From the NCBI GenBank assembly GCA_963920575.1, contig OY986965.1, forward strand, positions 25,532,988 through 25,596,987: a DNA stretch of 64,000 bases. Reading direction: 5' to 3'. The notes under the pieces are model-generated. The model ran no database searches and was not told the DNA's origin. It worked only from the letters and a program-made list of their open reading frames with translations. The DNA comes from Narthecium ossifragum (Eukaryota > Streptophyta > Magnoliopsida > Dioscoreales > Nartheciaceae). Below are positions 34,381-44,750 of this stretch, piece after piece; position 1 is the first letter of the stretch; the number at the start of each line of letters is the position of its first letter. The position numbers were made by a program, and so were the translations under genes.

Positions 34381-36968
34381 TTCTCCTCCTCCAATTGCTA
34401 GTGAGTCTCTTGAACGCGATCCTAGTTTGCGTATCCCGATATGGAAACATCCTCATACTGTCCGTGATGAAATCAGAGGAGCTTATATCAAATTGGGACC
34501 ATATCAACCCAAATTACATGAGTACCCACGGACTGAATTTGGACGACAATATCGTCGATTTCAACACTCTTGGTTCAGCCAATTTCCTTGGTTAGAGTAC
34601 TCTCCTTCTAAAGATGCAACATTTTGTTTCCCATGCTTTCTTTTTGAAAAGAATACATCTGCGTAACCCACATTTACTTTTGATGGATTTAAAAGCTGGA
34701 AAAGAGTTAATAATGGGGCAAAATGTGCACTTTTGACATATATGAGAGGCCTTACTTCTCCACACAATAATGTCGTAAAGGTTGTTGATGACTTAATGAA
34801 TGTCACACGACATATTGACAAGGTTATCAATGCTCAAACTTCTGAAGAGATAAAGAAGAATAGATTGCGTCTAATGGCAACAATTGAGAGTGAGCAATGG
34901 CTAAGCTTGGAAGCTTGTGGATTACGAGGCCATCATGAATCATCAGATTCTTGTAATAGGGGTAATCTCATTGAGATGATAAAGCTTATGGCAGGATTGA
35001 ATGTTAACATTGCAGATGTTGTCTTGGAGAATGCTCCAAAAAAATGCAATGTATATATAACCAATGATTCAGAAAGATATTTTACAGATTCTCTCAACCA
35101 AAATGCGGAACAAATTCGTGATGAGTTGGGCGATGCTAAGTTCTGCATTCTAGTTGATGAAGCGAAAGATGCATCTAATAAAGAGCAAATAGCTATAGTG
35201 GTTAGATTTGTTGATACTCATGGTACCATACGTGAGCGTTTCTTTGACATTGTGCATGTTTCAAATACATCATCATCAACACTTCATAAAGAAATATCTG
35301 ATGTTTTGACACGATATAATTTGTATATTCATAATATGCGAGGTCAAGGGTATGATGGTGCGAGCAATATGCGTGGTGCATAGAATGATTTGCAGGCTTT
35401 GTTTCTTAGAGATTGTCCATATGCCTATTATGTGCATTACTTTGCCCATCGATTGCAGCTAACATTAGTTGGGGCTACAGAGAAGGAGCAGACAATTTGG
35501 CTTTTCTTTTCAAAGCTGACTATTATTGTGAATCTTATGAATTCTTCTTCAAAGCGTCATTCCGAGTTACAGACTGCTCAAAGCATTGAGATTGCTCGTT
35601 CTCTGTCTAGTGGAGAATGTGATATTGGTAGAGGGGCTAATCAGGTTGGTACATTACAACGAGCTGGAACTACCCGGTGGGGCTCTCATTTTGATTCTAT
35701 TTGCGGTATAGTTGATATGTATAGTGCAACAATTAAAGTTCTTGAAGGCATTATGGATGATGGTTCCTCTAACTCTATACGTGGGGAAGCTGCAAGTTCT
35801 TTAATGGTAATGAAGTCATTTGATTTCTTATTTATCTTACACTTGATGCATAAGATTATGAAGATTACAAATTTACTTTGTCGGGCCTTGCAACAAAAAT
35901 CACTTGACATCTTAAATGCAATATATCTAGTCTCTACTACAAAAGCATTGCTTCAAGAGTTGAGAGATGATGGCTTCGGTGTTATCCTTCAACATGTTAT
36001 ATCAGTTTGTGGGAATTATGACATTGATGTACCTGATATGAGTGCTTGTTATAAACAAGTCAGTCATTCTTGCCAGCAAAAAGATCCTATATCAGTTCAA
36101 CATCATTATCATTATGATATATTTAATGCTGTAATTGATTTTCAGTTGGAAGAATTGAACACTAGATTCAATGACGATGCAGTTGAACTTCTAAGGCTAA
36201 GCTCTGCTTTGGAACCAAAGGACAACTTCAAATTGTTCAACATTGATCAAATTTGTAGTTTAGTGAAGAAATTTTACCCTGTTGATTTTACTGGACAAGA
36301 CATGTACCATTTGAGATGCCAGCTTGAACATTATAAGCTCGATGTGTTTTCTCATGCAAAGTTTCAGAATTTGTTCACCATTTCTGAATTATGTCAACAA
36401 CTAGTTGAGACAAACAAGTCATAACATTACAATATGATTGATAGGTTAATTCGTCTTTTGTTAACTCTACCTATCTCTACAACAACTACAGAACGAGCAT
36501 TTTCAGCTATGAAGCTAGTTAAGACTGTTATTCGCAATAAAATGAACGATGATTTTTTTAGAGATTCTATGACTATCTACATCGAGAGAGAGCTTGCTCA
36601 AGATATTGACACAGATGAGATAATTGATGAATTCTATGCTCAAAAGAATCGTCGGGCACAACTTCCATAATATGAGTTTACGCATGTTAATTTATTCACA
36701 TTTGTTTACTCATTTATCAAAATTTTTGCTAGGCATATAATTGGAACCATGTTTGCCACCTTGATTTATTTCATGAAACTAGTTAGTTCTTAAAATTTCA
36801 CAATTATTCTTACTAGATGATTAAATGGATCCTGAAAAGCAAAATAGAGATTTGTCGTTTATCAAATAGTGATTTATTTGACATAAATAAGTATTTGATT
36901 CTTGCAGGACACCCATGGGTTCAAGCAGGGGCGGACCTATTAACAAACCAGGGGGGGCCCAGGCCCCC

Positions 36969-38402
36969 TGATAAGTCACTAAATGTTCATGATTGAACCC
37001 CTTAACTTAGCTGTCTTAGGCCTGGAGTGTTTGTATTTGATAGATTGTTAGTTGATTTCAGGTTTGATCATGCTTTGAGGAGAAATGCAAGAAATTCGGT
37101 TAATATGCTGAAATACACTGCTCTGTCGACTGTTAGCATAATATTCACCAGAAATTATGCTTATCTCCAAATATTCTGAAATTTGAAGGACAACTAATAG
37201 ACATCAAGACATACAACTTTCATGTTGAATACTTTCAAAGATTCCAGATGGATTGATAGCAGTTTGGGAAAAGATGAAGATAATTAGCTGCTGGAAGACT
37301 GGTCCGTCAACACGTGGGAGAATATTCGCCAAATATTCTAGTTAAGTCCAAATATTGCAAACTCTTCGGGTGAGGACAGAGGACTTCCAGATCTACATCT
37401 TTTGCGTTGGACTCATTCTCAAATTCCGAACCGGTTGAGCCCAGTCGCGATTGGAAGAAGTTGTCAGGGTTGGACCAGGAATTCCGAGTTGTACTTGAGG
37501 TCTAACTTAACCCTAAAACCCTAATCCGGGAATTAAGATATAAAAAGGGTTTGGTGGCTGGAAAACAAGAGGCCTCGATAGGGAAAAACAGAGGAATTCA
37601 GATTGGAGAAGAAGACGGAGATGTGGTGTAGATATCAAGCTTTCTTCATCGAATACATGGCCTTCATCCCAAAGATGAGTGGCTAATCTTCTAGATCTAG
37701 GGATCTCATGAAACTCTAGTGTAACTTTCTGTATTTTCTAGTTGATTCTTGTATTCCTTTCTCATAGACATGATCTTATGGATTTGAATTTATTGATAAT
37801 AGAGTTGATGGAAGTATTTCCCTTGACGTATTTTGTGTCCTACTTGATTGCTGTGCTTGATGGTAGAGTTCCATAAGATGGTTTTCATGTGGTTTTTGAC
37901 ATGCTTTTGAGATAATCTATGCTAAGTAAAGATAGATTGTACTCAGGTTAAGTCCGAAGACAATCTATGCTATACGAAGATAGGTTATGCCTTAGGTAGT
38001 CATCAACTTTCTTTTAGGGTTTCTTGTGAGCTTAAGAAGCCATGATACCATAATGTCTAGAGAAGAAGCAAGATGATAGCTAGAGGATACAGGAAATGAA
38101 GCTAGAGTGGATTGAGGGATCCCTAGGTTGTTTCTCTCATTGATCTATTTCGACCTCTTTAATTGCTTTCGTAATTAGTTTTAATTAATTAGTTTCCAAA
38201 ATCCAAATCAACCTTTCATTGCTTTAGGATTAGAGTTTTGAGATTCAATTTCACCTTTGTTACTCAAGTCAAAGTTTTCCCTGAGGATCAACCCCGTATT
38301 TCATCATTATACTATCGTTTGAATTTAATATTGAAATAAGGGTTTATAAATTTCTAAATTGCGTTTTGCATACGATTTAACGACACCATTCGTGAGCGAT
38401 CA
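36969..38402. mobile_element. probable solo LTR inside hAT Y
   Basis: 1,434 bp, TG...CA ends (tgataagtcacta / gtgagcgatca), flanked by ccccc and cccca. It splits a C-rich stretch of Y that reads continuously once it is removed. The 3' part (ccctgaggatcaaccccgta) resembles Ty3/gypsy LTR ends. It has no coding sequence. The target repeat lies in a C run, so the ends could be off by a few bases. Confidence 0.65.
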
Positions 38403-39906
38403 CCCCATTGAATTTTTTTTTATTCAGGCCCCCCCCGTGGGCCCCGCGCTCCACACCCCCAAGGGCCCCCACTCCAATGCCCCCCCGCCCCCTGGCCCTG
38501 CCCTGGCCCCCCTGAGCCCCACGCCCCACACCCCCCAGGGCCCCCACCCCCCCTGGGCCCCGCGCCCCCCACCCCCTGGCCCTGCCTCTTCCTTCATTGA
38601 ATCCTTTCGTGCCTCTTCCTTCACCTCTTCCTTCATTGAATCCTTCCCTCCCAAATCCCCTTCTCCACCGCCTCCGACGAGTCCGACCCCACGCCGCCGT
38701 CGGCCGCCTCCTGGCGTTCCACGGTTCATCGGTTCCCTCCCTCTCTTGCGATCTGCCCTAATTTCTAACCCTAGACTCCCAAGTCCCAAATCCCATCCTC
38801 CAATCCTCCGTCGCCTTCGACCACCGGGCCACCCCATCGCCGGCCACCTCCTGGTGCTCCACAGTTCCATCTGTGACCTGCCCCCTTCCATACTAGACAT
38901 TTATATCCTCATCCCAAGTCCCAATCCCATCCATCCGAAAAGGACCATTGGGCACTGATCTACTATGACTTTGGGATGATGATTGATGGGTGAAATAAAA
39001 TCCTTTACAAGGGAGAGATTGCTTGGGGTGTTCTACGCAGTCTATGAAAAGGATGCAAATAAGGTATCATCTTCCTATTTAGTTTAAACTAGACTAGTTG
39101 GTAAATTTATAATATGAGGAGTATTGCAGTCGAATATCCACAATGGTTTCCTCTAAATCTGAGAATGGGTATAGTGGTTTGTATGATTGTATCATTCAGT
39201 GCTGCAAGTTTACACCTTTATAGTTTTCCTTCAATCAGCTATCATCAAGAAGATATTACCTGGCAGCCTGTTCTCTTTGAGTTACTAAATAGCAATTGCT
39301 TTACCTTCTATACATAAAGTCGCGTACTTTAAGTCAAACCCTTGGCTTTTTAGATATAGGTATTTTGAATTACTTTATATGTTTGAGGATTATAGGTTTC
39401 AGAATTACTTTATATGCTTCAAAGTTCAAACAAACCCTTGGCTTTTTAGGAATAGGTATTTTGAACATGTTTTGATCAATCTCTTTTGGTGTGACATGAT
39501 GCTTGAATGCAGGTTATCAAGAATCTTATTGACCTTGAAGGCTTGAAGTGATTCTACCAACAGTTGACTTGTCATCGGTCCGTATTACCTCCTATTCACC
39601 TTACAAATCAAAGGCTAAAACCCCATTCCTTTGATCTCATAAGATAAGGTATGAAGATGATATCATAATATAAGATTTCTTCTGCTGATTTTGTTCACAA
39701 TTGTTCTTATTCTTATTTAATCAGTATTTGGACTAAAATTTAGCAAGAATTTATTTCTTTTGCTTGATGTTTCAATTCTGATTTGAATTATAGCCAAATT
39801 ATCAGAATTTCTTTTTTTTACGAGTTACTGTAGCATTTTGTTTATTGGTTGGATTTTAATATACTCAATTTTTGTGACTTTGGCTAGGTTTTACTTGAAT
39901 TATTAT

Positions 39907-42513
39907 ATGGATAGATATTTTAAGAGAAAGGCAGTAGGTGATTCATCTCAAAATCTTGAGGCACAATCTTCTAACTTTAAAAAGACTTGTGAGAAACTAA
40001 AAGTTGATGCTGCAAATTTTCCTTCTGATCCTGGACTTTGACCTCCAATTTGGAGTTATAATGTGAACGATAGGGATGAATATCGAAGGGTTTATTTACA
40101 AAAGGGTCCTTGTCAACCTCAGACTCATGACTTTCCATATTCATCTTTTGGGGATCATCGTCGAAGGTTCAATCCAGAATGGTTCAATGATTTCTCATCT
40201 TGGTTGGAGTATAGTGTGGATAAAGATGCAACATTTTGCTTATTTTGTTATCTCTTCAAACGAGAATCAGATTGTTCTTCTGATCAAGGCGATGGTGATT
40301 CTTTTGTGGGGAAAGGTTTTCGGACTTGGAAAAAGAAGGAAAAGTTGAGGGCTCATGAGGGAAGCTCATGAGTGAAGACATGATAGTCTTCACAATGAAG
40401 CAAGGAAAGAATGTGAAGATCTAATGAAGCAATCGCAAGGTATTCAACACATGTTCATGAGCAAGACAGACAAGGATAAAAAGGAATATTAAGCCTTAGT
40501 AACTGCAGCTGTTGATTGTGTTCGATTTCTTTTACGGCAAGGACTTTCATGTCGTGGTCACGACGAAGATGAAAGTTCACTAAATCAAGGAAATTATTTG
40601 GGACTTTTTCATTTTCTTGCTGCGCACAATGAAGAAGTAAAAAATGTGTCATTTTCTAATGCTTCAGCAATTTTGCAAATGACTTCACCGAAAGTGCAAA
40701 AAGATATATGCCGGGCAGCTGCTGTGGAGACATTGAATATTATCATGAAAGAGATAGGTGATTCTTATTTTTCTGTCCTAGTTGACAAGTCTCGTGATGT
40801 TTCAATAAAAAAAACAGATTGTTGTTGCATTGAGATATGTTGACAAGAATGGGCATGTCATCGAGCGCTTTGTGGGTCTTAAGCATGTCACCTCCACCAC
40901 TGCCGTTTCACTTAAAGCTGGTCTAGAGGATTTGCTTGCTCAACATAAGTTAAGCATATCAAGAATCTGTGGTCAAGGTTATGATGGAGCAAGTAATGTG
41001 CAGGGAGAGTTTAATGGGTTGAAATCACTTATTTTAAGGGATAATCCATATGCTTTTTATGTGCATTGTTTTGCTCATCAACTACAATTAGCATTAGTGG
41101 CGGTTGCAAAAAAACACTTTCAAGTGAAGGCACTATTTGAATTTGTTTCTATGATTGTTAATACTGTTGGAGCATCTTGTAAACGGAGCGATGCTCTTAA
41201 AGCAATCCAACATGAGGAGATTTTTAAAGAACTCAAAGATGGAAACTTATTTAGTGGAGAAGGATTGAATCAAGAAACTAATTTACAGCATTCTGGTGAC
41301 ACTCGTTGGGGTTCTCTTTATACTACATTGATCAGTCTTCGACATATGTACTCTTCGGTGCTAAAAGTACTTGAAATTGTTATGGAAGATGGGATTCATG
41401 ATCCAAAATCAATTGAAGCTAGTGTCTTGTTGGATCAGATGCATTCTTTTGACTTCATATTCAGTATGCATTTAATGATAAATATTTTTGGAGTTACTAA
41501 TGAATTGTCACTGGCATTACAAAGGAGAGACCAGGATATTGACAATGCAATGAGATTGGTCAGCATATCTAAGTTGCTTTTGCAAAAGATGAGAGGTGAA
41601 GGATGGCATTCTTTATTAGCTAATGCTTCTTCTTTTTGTAACAAATTTGAGGTTGATGTGCCAAACATGGAGGATAAGTTTAAGACTCGTGGGCGTCCGA
41701 AACGGGGAGTTGAAGAAATGACAAACAAGGAGCATTATCGTATTGGGGTATTCTATACTATAGTGGATTGGCAGATTCAAGAGCTTGATAATTGATTTTC
41801 TGAAGCAAGTACAGAGTTACTTTGTTGTGTTGGAGCTCTCAATCCGAGTGACTCATTCTCTGCTTTCATTAAGGATAAGTTGCTTCATCTTGCTCAATTG
41901 TATTGAGATGATTTCTCCCCGATTGATCTTGTGGTTCTTGAGAACCAACTTGAAGTTTATATTACCGATATGCGAACTACCAATATATTTCTAGAAGTAC
42001 ATGGCATTACAGGACTTGCTGAAAAATTGGTGCAAACAAAAAAACATTTGGTATATCCTTTGGTATATAGACTGATTACCTTGGCATTGACTTTACATGT
42101 TGCGACAACGACTGTTGAAAGAGCATTTTCAGCAATGAAGACTGTCAGGGGCGGACCTATTCACAAATCAGGGGGGGCCATGCCCCACCTGAAGATTTTT
42201 TTGTTACCTTAACTCTCGTGGACCCCGCGCCCCTACACCCCCCACCCAAGATGCCCTGGACCCCCCTGAGGCCCTGCACACTGACCCTTCCTCCCTAGGC
42301 CCCCCCTTACTAGAGAGGCTGGGTCCGCCCGTGAAGACTGTGAAACATCGATTGCGCAATCGAATGGGAGATGAATGGCTCAATGATTGCTTGATTCCAT
42401 ACATTGAGAAAGAAATTTTTGATCAAGTTCCCAATGAAGTTATCATTCAGTATTACCAAAATATGAAGACTCGAAAAAAAACAGTTGTAATTATTGGTTG
42501 TAAACTGAGTTAG
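39907..42513 (+). pseudogene. hAT Y transposase, stops, a frameshift and a MITE insertion
   Basis: Starts MDRYFKRKAVGDSS. It shows zf-TTF (KGPCQPQTHDFPYSSFG, KDATFCLFCYLFKRE), DUF4371 (SYFSVLVDKSRDVS, GQGYDGASNVQGE, YVHCFAHQLQLALV) and the hAT dimerisation tail (TTTVERAFSAMKTV). Breaks include TGA at 40039, further stops near 40371, 40491, 41793 and 41905, and a frameshift in the A-rich run near 40810. A 188-bp MITE interrupts the dimerisation domain; the frame resumes as KHRLRNRMGDEWLND and ends at 42513. The protein family occurs in plants as 'zinc finger MYM-type/TTF-type with HAT dimerisation' proteins. Confidence 0.88.
42146..42333. mobile_element. 188-bp hAT MITE inside the Y transposase
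   Basis: Ends caggggcggacc and ggtccgcccgtg, with target duplication aagactgt on both sides (42138-42145 and 42334-42341). The terminal repeats match those of Y itself, and the internal C-rich text resembles the left end of Y. It is probably a deletion derivative of the same family. Confidence 0.93.
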
Positions 42514-43045
42514 ATGAAATTATTCGATATTTTTGTAGTATTTAATACTTTATTTCCGTTGGAAGTCCTCCCTCGGCCCCCCTCACTCGAGAGGCTGGGT
42601 CCGCCCCTAGGTTCAAGGCCTCAAGTTAATATCGTGGCTCCTGATAGCTCCTTGATTTTGTTATTTTGTCTCTCTTAAAAGCAATTTTCTACAACATACA
42701 AGCTAAAAAAAATGACCCTGAAAGGTTAGTAGTTGCATAATTGAGAAATTAGACCCCACTTGCAAATTTTTGTTTTCAGAATTATTTTATGAATTATTTT
42801 ACTGTTCAGAAAAGAATGTGCTTTGAATATTGAGAACACTACTTGAGCATTTACTGTTTAGATATAGTCTCTTGTTCTTATGTAGAGTAACATTAACTAA
42901 AACATAGGAGTAGGCTTTTTGAAATCCATTAGAGATATTACATTAAAATATGATCTTGTTATTAGTATAGTTTCCATCAAACAAGCCATTAGGATAGTGT
43001 TAGCCCGGGTGGACTTTAAATCCTGGATCCGCCCCTGAGTCTACC

Positions 43046-44119
43046 TCGTAGGGAATCATCTCCTTGATGACTCCCTTGCCGTCGTCGTCACAGTCCACTG
43101 TGTCCTCCACCACCATCTGCACCAACACCTTCTCCAGCTTGCCGGCGGTCTAGAGGACCCGGAGGGAGTCGTGCGTCAGGCAGTGACCTTGGACAGGTAC
43201 TGCTTTAGCACGACGGTGAAGCAGTTGTGGAGGCTGGCCACCGCCACTGTGGTCGGGAGAGGGTGCCATCGCTTCAAGATGGGGCTGAAGTTCTCCCTCT
43301 CTATCAAGGCCAGGTCTTCCGTCTCCTTCGCTAGCTGGATCAAAATGTCGCTCGGCTCTTCGTCCACCTCCACCACCATGTTGTCCACCTTCCCGTTCCC
43401 ATTCTCCAGTATCTGCTCATGATGATGACAAACAATGGTCTTTAGCAACAGTAGTAGTTCATCTATCTATACTATACTATGTGATCTAATGTACTGATCC
43501 ACCCGATTTCCTGACAAGCTGTCCATTAAACCGGTCTCACATCCAATGAATGCCACTACACTCCCTATGTTATGGACATCTTCGCTGATAATTTTGGCCG
43601 TGGAGAGGGCCAAGCACAGGACATTCTCCATCATCCCCACCGTGGCTTTGTCGAACCCCTCATGGTAATCCAACAACTTCTTCTCTGCCCAGCCATGAAT
43701 CGAAGCCAGCGTCGAAGACAACACCTTGGTGTAGCAGGACTCACGCTCCCCTCTCTTGGCATCGTTGGCTACTTCCACAGGCGTCGCCAATGTCGGGCTG
43801 ATCAAGTCCGGCTCGACTTGCTCGATAACAAACTACTGCTCGAAGAGGACCCAAGTGAAGCACACATTGTGTATCAGCTGGTGGAGGACTTCAACGTGCT
43901 GGCGTGTCAGGCCACCGCCCTCGGCGCAGGGGAAATGCAAGAGGCCGCCTGGCTAGGCCCGCAGAGGATGCCCATGCCGCCGACCACCGGAAGGTGGAGC
44001 CGGATGGACCCCAACACGGTGTTGAGAGTGTTGTGCCACCGCAACGACGACGCAACGAGCAAGTTCTTGAAGAAGACCTTCCAGTTGCCCAAGAGATGGT
44101 GAAGCTCGTCTCCATCCAT
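43046..44119 (-). pseudogene. captured fragment of a plant MUNC13-like (DUF810) gene
   Basis: On the minus strand, from about 44119: LHQLIHNVCFTWVLFEQ, a stop, VEVANDAKR, KVLSSTLASIHGWAEKKLL, STAKIISEDV and RVDQYIRS. Then comes an intron with acceptor gagcag, then ILENGNGKVDNM, QLAKETEDLALIERE, FSPILKRWHPLP, SLHNCFTVVLKQYLSK, EKVLVQMVVEDTVD and EMIPYEVDS. These blocks are diagnostic of plant unc-13 homologues (the PATROL1 family, membrane trafficking). The last few codons lie at 25933-25955, across hAT X. The coding region has at least one stop (at about 43838), and only a middle portion of the roughly 1,000-residue protein is present. The fragment runs nearly to both terminal inverted repeats. 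Confidence 0.82.
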
Positions 44120-44670
44120 GAGATTATATATATAGAGAGAGAGCTACATTAATATTCTTAATTAGAAGGGTTCACATATCTTTTACGTACATATCTGATC
44201 ATGTATCTATAAAAGTAGTTCAAGATGAGGATCAGGGAAGATGATCAGAGAGTTGGGTGTCTTTTTGTAGGCACGTGACCGATTCGCTCGGTCTGCCGTT
44301 AGATTGGTAGACGGCTGGTGGACTGAGGCATCAATTAAAAATGATTCGAGAAACATAGGTATTCAATATTTACTTTTGAAAACACGAGTATCACATAAAA
44401 ATTTATCTGAAAACCCAGATACCAAACACATACTTTACCCTTTTTATCTTTTGCTTGAGCTAGAAAAACTCAGGGCGCTGGTATTTGGAATCACCCTTAG
44501 CCCCAACCCTCTAATGTAATGGCGTCGAATTCAAGCTTAACCATGCCTGGTTCATCATCGATTTTGACACGCTATCACCGATCTCTAATCGCATCCAACG
44601 GTCGTGCTCTCACACAGCGGAAGCCTGATCTCATAAGGGCAATGTGGTAAATCCCAATACCTCGCCTCCG

Positions 44671-44680
44671 CTATATAAAG
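44671..44680 (+). promoter_or_regulatory. TATA box of RPL30
   Basis: ctatataaag, 71-80 bp before the start codon, in a short 5' flank directly after the end of the transposon nest. Confidence 0.7.
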
Positions 44681-44724
44681 TCCACCATAAGCCCTAGCCG
44701 CTGCCGACCACTACCACCAAGAAC

Positions 44725-44732
44725 TAGGGTTT
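44725..44732 (+). promoter_or_regulatory. telo-box in the RPL30 leader
   Basis: tagggttt (reverse complement aaaccctA), the interstitial telomere motif common near transcription starts of plant ribosomal protein genes. It lies 19 bp before the ATG. Confidence 0.6.
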
Positions 44733-44750
44733 CCTCGAGGAGCCGCAGCC

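Larger units (their letters stand above)
26736..36670 (+). pseudogene. hAT X transposase, split and with three in-frame stops
   Basis: The ATG at 26736 starts MTDQERKRKKTLL, a typical basic N-terminus. The frame is cut at codon 43 by the copia element and resumes at 34386 in the right phase. It then shows the zf-TTF region (LGPYQPKLHEYP, KDATFCFPCFLFEK), DUF4371 (DELGDAKFCILVDEAKD, GQGYDGASNMRG, YYVHYFAHRLQLTLV) and the hAT dimerisation tail (TTTTERAFSAMKLVK). Stops interrupt it at 34664 (TAA), 35381 (TAG at an expected Trp) and 36422 (TAA). It is a single exon otherwise and is no longer functional. Confidence 0.9.
36926..42609 (+). mobile_element. hAT element Y, nested in X
   Basis: The ends caggggcggacc and ggtccgccccta are inverted. 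The 8-bp target duplication ggttcaag is exact (36918-36925 and 42610-42617). Y belongs to the same zf-TTF/DUF4371 group as X but is clearly diverged. It carries a decayed transposase, a solo LTR near its left end and a 188-bp MITE in the transposase. Confidence 0.93.
25956..43037 (+). mobile_element. hAT element X (zf-TTF/DUF4371 type)
   Basis: The ends caggggcggat and atccgcccctg are inverted copies. Flanks agtccact (25948-25955) and agtctacc (43038-43045) are a slightly decayed 8-bp target duplication. On the minus strand the flanks rejoin as part of the captured MUNC13-like reading frame (PYEVDSI), which confirms the boundaries. X carries its own transposase gene, now split, and hosts the copia element at 26863-34380 and hAT Y at 36926-42609. 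Confidence 0.88.
25757..44440. mobile_element. Pack-MULE-like element carrying a captured gene fragment
   Basis: Terminal inverted repeats of about 176 bp (25757-25932 and 44264-44440) begin gggtaaagtatg and match over phrases such as cacgtgcctacaaa and aaccatttttaattgatgcc. Between them, apart from nested insertions, lies a minus-strand fragment of a plant MUNC13-like gene. Long inverted repeats plus host exons is the Pack-MULE plan. No 9-bp target duplication is visible: left flank agactccgt, right flank tttttatct. It sits inside hAT copy Z3. Confidence 0.7.
24622..44475 (+). mobile_element. hAT copy Z3, host of the whole nest
   Basis: It starts cagggccgcccctgaggc and follows the reverse complement of Z1 closely to 25740 (tatgtattttagaa). 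It breaks at 25756 and resumes at 44441 with tttttatcttttgcttgagc, matching the Z1 end (tttttatctcccgccttgagc), and finishes near cagggcg at 44475. Z1 thus shows the uninterrupted arrangement. The exact right end is unclear because cccttagccccaaccct at 44494-44510 also resembles a Z end. It contains the two Helitron-like units and the Pack-MULE-like element. Confidence 0.75.

Noticed and set aside
38359..38958. 199-codon Pro-rich frame
   Set aside because: It is the C-rich left end of hAT Y, partly repeated in the 188-bp MITE; not a protein gene.
43572..44102. 176-codon plus-strand frame in the nest
   Set aside because: It is the antisense shadow of the captured MUNC13-like fragment, which has clear family motifs on the minus strand.
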